Below, one piece after another: positions 9,355 through 17,300 of a DNA stretch of 62,129 nucleotides. A model generated the notes under the pieces. It was not told where the DNA came from. It did no database searches and worked only from the letters and a program-made list of their open reading frames with translations. Source of the DNA: Baaleninema simplex PCC 7105 (GTDB lineage: Bacteria; Cyanobacteriota; Cyanobacteriia; Cyanobacteriales; Geitlerinemataceae); the NCBI RefSeq assembly GCF_000332355.1, contig NZ_KB235958.1:1906272-1968400 (forward strand), read 5' to 3'. The number at the start of each line of letters is the position of its first letter. Position 1 is the stretch's first letter. The position numbers and the translations under genes were made by a program.

Positions 9355-11157
9355 GTGACTCAAGTAATTCCGATTCGACCGAACACTTCCGAAACCACTC
9401 CAAACGCGATCTTGCGGTACACCGTGGCGATGTCCAAACCCGAATCTCATCTGTTTGAGATTCGCTTGCAGGTGTCGCAATGGCAGGCGAAACACTTAGA
9501 TTTGACGTTTCCGGTATGGACGCCAGGATCGTATTTAGTACGAGAATACGCTCGCAACGTACAGGATTTTGCCGCGCAAACCCCAGAAGGCACGACACTG
9601 GCTTGGCGTAAAGTCTCGAAACACCAGTGGCAAATCGAAACGGATACCACGGAAGAGATTGTGGTGTCTTATCGGTTGTTCGCCAACGAACTGACGGTTC
9701 GTACCAACCATCTCGACGGAACGCACGGGTATTTTAACGGGGCGGCGACGTTCTTTTTTATACCAGGATTTGAGGATCGACCCATTGAAGTGGCGATCGC
9801 ACTTCCTCATTCCGATTGGCAAATTGCCACGACACTTTCTCCGGTTCCCGAGGTCGAAAATACGTTTGTTGCGGAGGATTTCGACACGTTAGTCGATAGT
9901 CCGTTTGAAATCGGCATTCAAGAACGCCGCGAGTTCGAGATTTTTGGTAAATCCCACGAACTGGTGGTTTGGGGACGGGGTAACCTCGATCTCGATCGCC
10001 TGGTCGAAGAAATCGATCGCATCGTGCGCGTCGAAGCTCAACTGTTTGGCGGTTTGCCGTACGATCGCTATCTCTTTATTTTACACCTATCCGGCAGCGG
10101 TTTCGGTGGCTTAGAACACAAAAATTCCTGTTCTTTAAACTACCCTCGACTGGGGTTCCAAAAAGCCGATTCTTACAATCGTTTTCTGCAACTGGTCGCT
10201 CACGAGTTCTTCCATTTGTGGAACGTCAAACGCATTCGTCCCAAAGCGTTAGAACGTTTTGACTACACTGCCGAAAACTATACGCCATCTCTGTGGTTCT
10301 GCGAAGGCGTTACGAGCTATTACGATATGCTACTGCCGTTGTGGGCGAACCTTTACGATGCGAAATCGTTTTTGAAGATTTTCTCGAAAGATGTTACCCG
10401 ATTTTTTACAACGCCGGGGCGTTTCGTACAACCCCTATCTGAATCGAGTTGGGACGCTTGGATCAAGCTGTATCGACGCGATGCCAACAGCGACAATTCA
10501 CAAATTTCCTATTATTTGAAAGGGGAACTCGTGTCGTTGATGTTGGATTTGACGATTCGCCAAAAGAGCGACAACACTCGCTCGATCGACGATGTTATGA
10601 AACAGGTTTGGCAGCAGTTTGGAAAAGATGAAATTGGCTATACCCCAGAACAGCTTCAAGAGGCGTTCGAGTTAGTTGCCGGTTGCCAGTTAGACAACTT
10701 TTTCGATCGCTATATTCATGGAACTGAAGAATTGCCTCTAGCTGAGTTTCTCGAACCTTTCGGGTTGAGTTTAAAAACGGATACTGACAAACAACCGCCG
10801 TTTTGGGGTGTGCGAGTCAGTGGAAACGGGAACGGAAACGGGAACGGTACGACGATTCAATTTGTGGAAATCGACTCTCCCGCACAACAGGCGGGATTGG
10901 ATGCTGGTGACGAACTACTGGCGATCGATGGTTTCCGCGTCAGTTCCGATGCGATCGCCGATCGCTTGAAAGACTATAAGCCTGGGGATACGATTTCAGT
11001 CAGCGTTTTCCATCAAGACGAACTGAAAACGGTATCTGTCACCCTCGCCAAACCTCAGCCAAGTAACTATCGCGTAGTTCCGGTGAAAAATCCGACGTTG
11101 ACGCAGGCGAAAAACTTCCAAGCGTGGCTGGGAGCCGATATTACGACGGTTTCGTAA
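9355..11157 (+). CDS. M61-family (glycyl aminopeptidase-like) metallopeptidase with PDZ domain
   Basis: A 600-residue protein. An N-terminal beta-domain (about 1-170) precedes the gluzincin catalytic domain with HEFFHLWNVKRIRP (His near 283 and 287). It is followed by LWFCEGVTSYYDML, which supplies the third zinc ligand Glu near 316. A PDZ domain (about 490-580) follows a short NGNGNGNG linker. The family includes glycyl aminopeptidases of the thermolysin-like fold. There is no evident signal peptide, so a cytosolic role is likely. The start chosen is GTG 9355; ATG 9430 is possible but would cut into the conserved LRYTVAM strand. The gene stands alone, between repeat cassettes and a MITE. Confidence 0.88.
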   Translation: MTQVIPIRPNTSETTPNAILRYTVAMSKPESHLFEIRLQVSQWQAKHLDLTFPVWTPGSYLVREYARNVQDFAAQTPEGTTLAWRKVSKHQWQIETDTTEEIVVSYRLFANELTVRTNHLDGTHGYFNGAATFFFIPGFEDRPIEVAIALPHSDWQIATTLSPVPEVENTFVAEDFDTLVDSPFEIGIQERREFEIFGKSHELVVWGRGNLDLDRLVEEIDRIVRVEAQLFGGLPYDRYLFILHLSGSGFGGLEHKNSCSLNYPRLGFQKADSYNRFLQLVAHEFFHLWNVKRIRPKALERFDYTAENYTPSLWFCEGVTSYYDMLLPLWANLYDAKSFLKIFSKDVTRFFTTPGRFVQPLSESSWDAWIKLYRRDANSDNSQISYYLKGELVSLMLDLTIRQKSDNTRSIDDVMKQVWQQFGKDEIGYTPEQLQEAFELVAGCQLDNFFDRYIHGTEELPLAEFLEPFGLSLKTDTDKQPPFWGVRVSGNGNGNGNGTTIQFVEIDSPAQQAGLDAGDELLAIDGFRVSSDAIADRLKDYKPGDTISVSVFHQDELKTVSVTLAKPQPSNYRVVPVKNPTLTQAKNFQAWLGADITTVS

Positions 11158-11183
11158 AAAAGGTAAATCATACGGAATCCGTT

Positions 11184-11466
11184 GGGTGCATCTCAAAAAT
11201 GTAAATTCATCGAATTGGGCGCACTCAATTTCCAGATCCCCGGCATCTCCAAGATGCCGGGGATCTTATACCGGAAGTGCTAATCGGGAATTTTGCCACC
11301 CCAAACTGATGTTTTTGCAAAAGTGAGATGCACCCAACACGAAGCTCCGGGTAGGTTGGACTTCGGCAACGCTGCCGTCCATGGGTGGAACGAAGTGGAA
11401 CCCAACAACCGCTCGTCCGAGCAGGTCAGCTTGTCTCCGATGAATTGACATTTTTGAGATGTACCC
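11184..11466. mobile_element. 283-bp ISKra4-like MITE with 8-bp target duplication
   Basis: The left end GGGTGCATCTCAAAAATG at 11184 is mirrored by CATTTTTGAGATGTACCC ending at 11466, and the similarity continues inward for about 30 bases. It is flanked by perfect 8-bp direct repeats AATCCGTT (11176-11183 and 11467-11474). An extra inward terminus TGAGATGCACCC at 11324-11335 suggests a smaller element, or a duplicated end, nested inside. It has no transposase. The core holds a long hairpin (11234-11266) and a segment related to 25654-25720. Confidence 0.85.
11234..11266. repeat. Perfect 15-bp hairpin repeat
   Basis: AGATCCCCGGCATCT and its complement surround a 3-base loop. The same stem recurs at 27860-27892 with the complementary loop (CCA here, TGG there), which would be the inverted orientation of one repeat. 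Here it sits inside the MITE, so it may be cargo rather than a terminator. Confidence 0.75.
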
Positions 11467-11822
11467 AATCCGTTTCCGATAAGCTAGGTGTCAAGAAGTC
11501 TTCACCACATCCCTCTAACCCCCCTTACAAAGGGAGGCTAAGGGGGGATGGAGGGACTGGTCGGATCGCTCAAAACCAGTATTTGGCTACCTCGATTAAT
11601 TCAAGCTTATTGAGTCCTCGACTCCGCTCGGACTCAACGACGTTCGGTGAGCGCTCAGTCGAGCCGCTGAGCGGAGTCGAAGCGTTGAGAAAAAGGCTCT
11701 ACTATCGAGAACCGAGAACGAGATTTGAAGGGGTTCGGGCGGTGAGGATGTCAAAGGCAGTCGTGTACACTGAGAGCGGATGGATTTGGGTAGTCGATCG
11801 CGGATTTCCTCATCTAGACGAC
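11467..11822. other. Non-coding spacer with repeat and IS605-end remnants
   Basis: It contains a C-rich/G-rich palindrome at about 11513-11545. An imperfect REP-like inverted repeat has TCGACTCCGCTC (11618-11629) pairing with GAGCGGAGTCGA (11669-11680). GCGGTGAGGATGTCAA at about 11739-11754 is identical to the 3' end of the decayed tnpB element at 39610-39625. A frame is open through the spacer into the NADAR gene, but its residues are repeat translation. Confidence 0.55.
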
Positions 11823-12314
11823 ATGACCATTTATTTTTATAAAGTCGATCGCGAATACGGTTGTTTTTCCAATTTTTCGCCTCACAGCATCGAATTGGAG
11901 GGGCGCGTTTGGCGAACGGTCGAGCATTACTACCAAGCTCACAAGTACGTGGGAACGAAGGACGAATCGGTCGTGGAGGAGATTCGCACGGCTGAAACGG
12001 CAGAAGAAGCGGCGCGATTGGGGCGCGATCGCTCGCGTCGGTGTCGCTGTGATTGGGACGAGGTCAAAACGACCGTCATGTACGAAGCGGTACGCACGAA
12101 GTTTCTCACCCACGAGGACGTGAGACAAATCCTGCTCGAGACGGGAGACGAGCGGTTAGTCGAAGATTCCCCCGTCGATTATTTTTGGGGCTGCGGTGCC
12201 GATCGCACGGGAGAAAACCATTTGGGTAAAATCTTGATGAGCGTTCGCGAGGAATTACGACAACAGCGCGATCGCGGAGAACGTCCGTCATTGCCCTCGA
12301 AACAACAGCGGTAA
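11823..12314 (+). CDS. NADAR-family protein (YbiA/RibX-like N-glycosidase)
   Basis: A 163-residue protein with the family signatures YGCFSNFSPH, VEHYYQAHKY and YFWGCGADRTGENHLGKILM. The family, formerly DUF1768, hydrolyses N-glycosidic bonds of riboflavin-pathway intermediates or of ADP-ribose/NAD-related substrates. In some lineages it belongs to phage-defence or NAD-metabolism neighbourhoods. The frame is open 146 codons upstream, but ATG 11823 (MTIYFYKVDREYG) fits the domain boundary. It sits between MITE/IS remnants and a TnpB element, so it may have arrived with mobile DNA. Confidence 0.85.
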   Translation: MTIYFYKVDREYGCFSNFSPHSIELEGRVWRTVEHYYQAHKYVGTKDESVVEEIRTAETAEEAARLGRDRSRRCRCDWDEVKTTVMYEAVRTKFLTHEDVRQILLETGDERLVEDSPVDYFWGCGADRTGENHLGKILMSVREELRQQRDRGERPSLPSKQQR

Positions 12315-12324
12315 CTATTCCCAC

Positions 12325-12500
12325 CGAATCGCCTAACGGCTATAGCGGGGGCTTTATCCCTAACCCGTACCTGCCGGGAACAAACTCAGTTGCCCTTCTA
12401 ACTGGCAAGCGTAGGTCGAGATTTCAGGCTGAGTTACAACAGCCCCCAGTTGAGCGATATTTAACGCTCCGTTTACATCAGCATCATGTTCAAAGCCACA
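12325..12500 (-). ncRNA. Putative omega/reRNA of the TnpB element
   Basis: By family knowledge the guide RNA overlaps the tnpB 3' end and runs through the right end of the element. Here that region includes the CCCCCGCTATAG..CCGTTAGG hairpin at about 12328-12350. The bounds are inferred by position only. Confidence 0.35.
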
Positions 12501-13502
12501 AAAGCCACACTTAAACCGCTTGCCGTTGCGATAGGATTTACCTCGTTCGGGGTGAACGTGGTGGCATCGAGAACAAGCTTGAGAAGTATAGCGAGGATCG
12601 ACAGTAACAACCTCGACTCCTGCGATGTTTGCCTTGTACTCGGTAAACAATTGCAATTGGTGGAACGCCCATCGGTGAATTTCGGTTCGGGTCTTTTTCC
12701 TGAGCTTGACGTTCAGTCGAATCCCCGTCAAATCCTCGAAGGCAATTACAGACTCGGTAGCTTTGGCTTCTCGAACGAGTTCCTTGCTGATGTTGTGATT
12801 GACCCAACTTTGAAACCTCGATTCACGCCCAGAGAGCCTTCTCAAGAGGCGTTTCGCCCCTTTCGTGCGTTTGGCTTGAATCGAGGCTCGAACACGAACG
12901 TACTTTTCGCGAGTCGCCCTCAATTTCTCTCCCTCCCAGGATTTCCCGGTGGAGGTGGTGGCGATATCTCGCAATCCCCGATCGACTCCCAAAACCTTGG
13001 GGGTTCTCCCCTTCGGTTGGGTGAGGACTTCCACAACGATGTTGATGTAGTAATCCCCTTGTCGGGTTTTCTTCAGCGTTGCACTGGTGGGGCTTTGACC
13101 TCGCAACAGCGCAATTTGATAGCCACCCATCTTGAGATCGAAGTTGACTCGTCCCGACTTCAGTGTTACACAGACCTGTTGTTTGGACTCGATATATTTG
13201 AACGTCCGAACGTCGAGACCGACGCTGGTGGGGCGAAACTTGTGGATTTGTTGGGTGGCTTTTCGTTGATTGACAACGCGGCGAATTGCCTGACAAACGT
13301 GATTGGCTTTGAGTTCGGTGGCTTCTCGAACTGGCTTATACGTCAGGTGATGCAGCTTGGTCGTGTTCCAGACATTGTGTTCTTTAGCTGTTTGCAATAT
13401 TTGGTTGCAAGCCTCAGCAAAGCCCACCAGAGTCTCATCGATCTTTTCGGTCAACTCGGCTGGAACTATCAGCTTGCATTTAACCGTTATTGCTTGAGTC
13501 AT
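12360..13502 (-). CDS. tnpB: RNA-guided endonuclease TnpB
   Basis: A 380-residue protein of normal length for TnpB. RuvC-like catalytic residues are visible: Asp in LGVDRGLRDIATTS, Glu in VIAFEDLTGIR and Asp in HDADVNGALNIA. The zinc ribbon has CSRC and CGFC pairs about 20 residues apart. All key residues are present, so it may be active. TnpB proteins cleave DNA guided by an RNA from the 3' end of their element. No tnpA partner is present. The 376-codon frame on the opposite strand (12486-13616) is an antisense artefact. Confidence 0.9.
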   Translation of the reverse strand: MTQAITVKCKLIVPAELTEKIDETLVGFAEACNQILQTAKEHNVWNTTKLHHLTYKPVREATELKANHVCQAIRRVVNQRKATQQIHKFRPTSVGLDVRTFKYIESKQQVCVTLKSGRVNFDLKMGGYQIALLRGQSPTSATLKKTRQGDYYINIVVEVLTQPKGRTPKVLGVDRGLRDIATTSTGKSWEGEKLRATREKYVRVRASIQAKRTKGAKRLLRRLSGRESRFQSWVNHNISKELVREAKATESVIAFEDLTGIRLNVKLRKKTRTEIHRWAFHQLQLFTEYKANIAGVEVVTVDPRYTSQACSRCHHVHPERGKSYRNGKRFKCGFCGFEHDADVNGALNIAQLGAVVTQPEISTYACQLEGQLSLFPAGTG

Positions 13503-13612
13503 GTTCCCATTTTAATTCATCCAAAAAACGGTGTAAACCTAACATTGGAGGCGGCACTTCCTCCCACCGCTAACCCTTACGGGTATAGCGGGGGTCTCCG
13601 TGCCGAAGAAAG

Positions 13613-14332
13613 ATGAAAATTTTAATTGTTGAAGACGATTGGGAGATCGCTCGATTGCTGCAACAAACCCTCGAACCCGAAGGGTTTTCTTGTCATCTGG
13701 CCGGTGACGGTTGGGCGGCGATCGATGCGTTTCGCCAACAACAACCGGATTTAATCGTGTTGGATTTGATGTTGCCGGGGTTGGATGGATTGGAAGTGTG
13801 CGCCCGCATCCGACAGCAAACCGGTATCAAAGATCCCTATATTTTAATGTTGACGGCCAAAGGCGAAGAGATCGATCGCGTCATTGGGTTATCGACTGGA
13901 GCCGACGACTATCTCGTCAAACCCTTTAGCCCTCGGGAGTTAGTCGCGAGAGTTCGAGCGTTATTGCGCCGTAGTTTGCGCCAGGGAGGACAAGAACAGG
14001 AGCGGATTCATCAGAGCGCCTCTTTTACGGTCAATCTCGATCGCCGAACGGCTCACCGCCATCTCGATCGCGACGGAGAAGAACCCTTAGATTTAACGGC
14101 CTTGGAATTTAATTTGTTGGCAACGTTGATGAGCTATCCGGGGCGCGTCTGGAGTCGGGCGCAGTTGATCGATCGCCTCTGGGGAGAAGATTTTTTTGGA
14201 GACGAGCGAGTCGTCGATACCCACGTGGCGCGATTGCGAAAGAAAGTCGAAGCCGATCCGACTCACCCTCAGTTTATCAAAACCGTCGTCGGCGTCGGCT
14301 ATAAATTCACCGATGCACCATCAGACCCCTAA
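13613..14332 (+). CDS. OmpR/PhoB-type response regulator
   Basis: A 239-residue regulator. The receiver domain (1-120) has the acidic pair ED near residue 7-8, phospho-acceptor Asp in IVLDLMLPG (about 53), Thr in LMLTAKG and Lys in YLVKPF. A winged-helix DNA-binding domain follows (about 135-235: LDLTALEFNLLATLM, VWSRAQLIDRLWG, RVVDTHVARLRKKVE, VVGVGYKF). No adjacent cognate kinase sits on the same strand; the large kinase at 14382 is convergent. The upstream TnpB element ends about 10 bases before ATG 13613, so the native promoter may have been displaced. Confidence 0.92.
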   Translation: MKILIVEDDWEIARLLQQTLEPEGFSCHLAGDGWAAIDAFRQQQPDLIVLDLMLPGLDGLEVCARIRQQTGIKDPYILMLTAKGEEIDRVIGLSTGADDYLVKPFSPRELVARVRALLRRSLRQGGQEQERIHQSASFTVNLDRRTAHRHLDRDGEEPLDLTALEFNLLATLMSYPGRVWSRAQLIDRLWGEDFFGDERVVDTHVARLRKKVEADPTHPQFIKTVVGVGYKFTDAPSDP

Positions 14333-14381
14333 GTAATGTCCCGCGATGTCGTCTGTCGTGGCAAGGACGAGTCGGCAGTTT

Positions 14382-17300
14382 TCAAGAGCTGGCGTTTGAC
14401 AGTTTCCGTTGTCGCACGGGAACCTGAATTTGAAATTCCGTTCCGCCATCGGGTCTCGAGATGCAGGAAATTTTTCCGCCGTGTTTGTCGACAATAATTT
14501 GATAGCTAATTGACAGCCCCAACCCCGTACCCGAACCGACGGGTTTGGTGGTGAAGAACGGGTCGAACAAACGGCTGCGAACGGTTTCGGTCATTCCCGG
14601 TCCGTTGTCGGCGATCGCGACCTCGACCCAATCGCGATCGATGGCAGCGGTGCGAATCCAGATCGTACTGGGGTTCTGCTCGATTTGCGATCGCACGAGA
14701 TCGCGATCGCGGCTTTCTAGCACGTCGATGGCATTGTCAATAATATTGAGGAACGCTTGGTTGAGTTCTCCGGCATAGCATTCGACCAGGGGTAAGTTGC
14801 CGTATTCTTCGACCGTGCGAATTTCGGGGCGATCGGGTTTCTCCACCAGGCGATCGTGCAACACGAACAGCGTACTCTTGAGACCTTCATGCAAGTCGAC
14901 CGGCTTTAAGCTCGCTTCCTGCAAGCGAGAGAAGTTGCGGAGGGACAAGACAATTTGACGAATGCGATCGGCACCCGTCTGCATCGAACGCACCAAATCG
15001 TGTAGGTCGCGCTCTAAAAAGTCCAACTCGACGCGATCGAGTTCTATTTGAATTTTGGGGGTTGGATTGGGATATTCTTCCCGATACAGCTGAATCAAAT
15101 TTAACAGATCTCGACTGTATTCTTCGGCGTGGATTAAGTTCCCATGAATGAAGCTAATCGGGTTGTTGATCTCGTGCGCGACCCCCGCAACTAAATTTCC
15201 CAAACTCGACATTTTTTCGGTTTGAATCAATTGCATTTGAGTTTTCTTGAGTTCGGAGAGCGTCTGTTCGAGTTGAGTCGATTGTTCCTTCAAACGTTGA
15301 TTTTTTTGAATCAACTCTAGGGTGCGATCTTCCACCTTCTGCTCTAAGGTGCTGTTGTACTCTTCGAGTTGAGATTTCGTCCGTTTGAGATCTTCTGTCG
15401 TCGCTTCTACATTGGCATAGAGCAGAGCGTTTTCTAAGGAGATCGCGATCTGTGAAGACAGGAGGTTGAGAATTTCGAGTTGTTCGGCTTTAAACGCTCC
15501 GATGGTGAGATTGTTTTCTAAATAAAGCAGACCGATAAATTTCCCTTGATTCACGATCGGCGTACAGAGAACTGATTTCGGTTGCGTCCGTACCATATAG
15601 GGATCGCTAGCAAATTTGCTATCGCGGGTCGCGTCGTTCAAAACGACCCCTTCTTTCGTTCGCGCGACGTAATTGAGGACAGACAAAGGCAACGGCAGCT
15701 CTGAATTCGTCGAAAGAGACGGCAACAATAACACTTCGTCTTTATCTAAATTTCCCGTCGCTTCGATGCGGAGCTGACCGTCCTTTTCTAACAGTAAACA
15801 GCTCGTTTGGGCGGCGGCATTTTCCATCACGATTCTGAGCAGTTTATCGAGCAACTGACTCAGGACGATCTCGCCAGCGAGGGCTTGTGAGGCTTTGACG
15901 ACGGTAATTAAATCGAGAACGTTGACGTTTTCGCTGGCCGAGGTGGAGGTGGCCGTCGAGAGTCGTTCGGCGATCGTTGCCGGTACGACCCGTGAAATTA
16001 AGTGGGGAACGGTCGCCTCGAGACGGTTCGCTTTGACCGTCGCGCCCCAGCGAATATAGCCGTAGTAGGCTTCTGTGAAGTAGGTACGAGCCACTTTCTC
16101 GCGATCGCAGGCGAGATAGAACTCTGCCGCTCGTTCGTTCGCGAGGGATTCTTCTTGGACGAATCCTCCATCGATCGCTCCCCGAACGGCGCGATCGTAA
16201 TACTCCATCGCCTCGAGGGTTTGCCCCAACACCCGAGCTTTTTCGGCTTCGACCAATAGATATTTATGCTGGTAGTTTTCGGGAGCGTGAAACGCCCAAT
16301 TTTTCAGTTTTTCCTGGTTCGACGCCACGAGATCGAGAATGTCTCGTCGTTCGGGCGACTCTTGGCGGGGACATTGTGCTAAGAGAATTAAGGAATAGTA
16401 GAAGTGATGGACGGGCGTGTGCATCAAACCCAGCAAAAAGCCGGAGTAGCGATCGGACAGGCGAGCCATGTCTAACGCTGCCTCGTAGTCGTTGAGGGAG
16501 TACAGCAGCATGGCTTTGGCGAGATAGACCGTAAACAGCAAAGCGCCGTTATTCGTCTCGACGAACTTTGGAAGCATCGCGTCTTCGTCAAAACTTTTTC
16601 CCGCGAGGCGTTGGGGATTTTCGGTGTCGCCGGTTAAGTTCAGCACCCACTGACGCCAGATGGCAATGTAGGAACTGAAATAGGGTTGGTTGAGGTCTAT
16701 CAGTAAGTCGATGTAATGCTGCTGCTGTTGTTGCACCACCTCCAGAGATTCGCCCATGAATAAGGGGTAGATCGAGGCATACATGGCAGCGTATCCGGCG
16801 TATTCGATGTCGCCGGTTTCGAGTCCGATCTGAACGGCTTCTTTTAAGGGTTCGAGGGTCGCTCCGACTGGCTCTTTCCAATGGCGGATGTGGGCGTTGA
16901 ACAGTTCGTAGATCTTGCACTGATACTCTCGGGTCTCGAAGCGATCGAGAATTTCGATGGCCAAGCGACCGAACTGATAGCCTTTTTCGATGTCGCCTAA
17001 CGCACCGCACAGCATGAGTCCGTAAAAGGCATAGGCATAGGCTGCCAGGGGAGAATTGCCGTATTGGACGCACAAGCAAACCATTTTCTGGGCGATCGCC
17101 GGTAACAGGTCCGCAGCGGCGACGTAAGCCGGTGGCATGGCGTTCATCAAGGTCTGCAAAGCGGCTAGCTTCACCGGGTCTTTCATCTCTGGCAGGTCGC
17201 TCGAAGCGTTCGGACTCAGATCGTCGGCGGAGGCGGACGTTAAAGGTTCTCCCAACATCTCGAGAACGAACAGAGCCACGTCCAACGCTGCCTGCATCTG

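Larger units (their letters stand above)
12325..13606 (-). mobile_element. Stand-alone tnpB element (IS200/IS605 group, IS1341-like)
   Basis: It has one gene, tnpB, and no tnpA. The core CCCCCGCTATA, read on the minus strand, occurs on both sides: near 12340 after the gene, and near 13590 before it, where it can fold with the adjoining CCCGTAAGGG stem. CGGTGGGA follows each. Such subterminal hairpins are typical of the group. The upstream end lies about 10 bases before the ATG of the regulator at 13613, so the element occupies that gene's promoter region. Exact ends are not resolved because no second copy is available. Confidence 0.65.

Noticed and set aside
11385-11822. 5' extension of the NADAR frame
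   Set aside because: It translates MITE, palindrome and REP-like DNA; the family domain begins at ATG 11823.
12486-13616. Long plus-strand frame (376 codons) opposite tnpB
   Set aside because: It is the antisense of tnpB and has no recognisable domain; tnpB shows full catalytic motifs.
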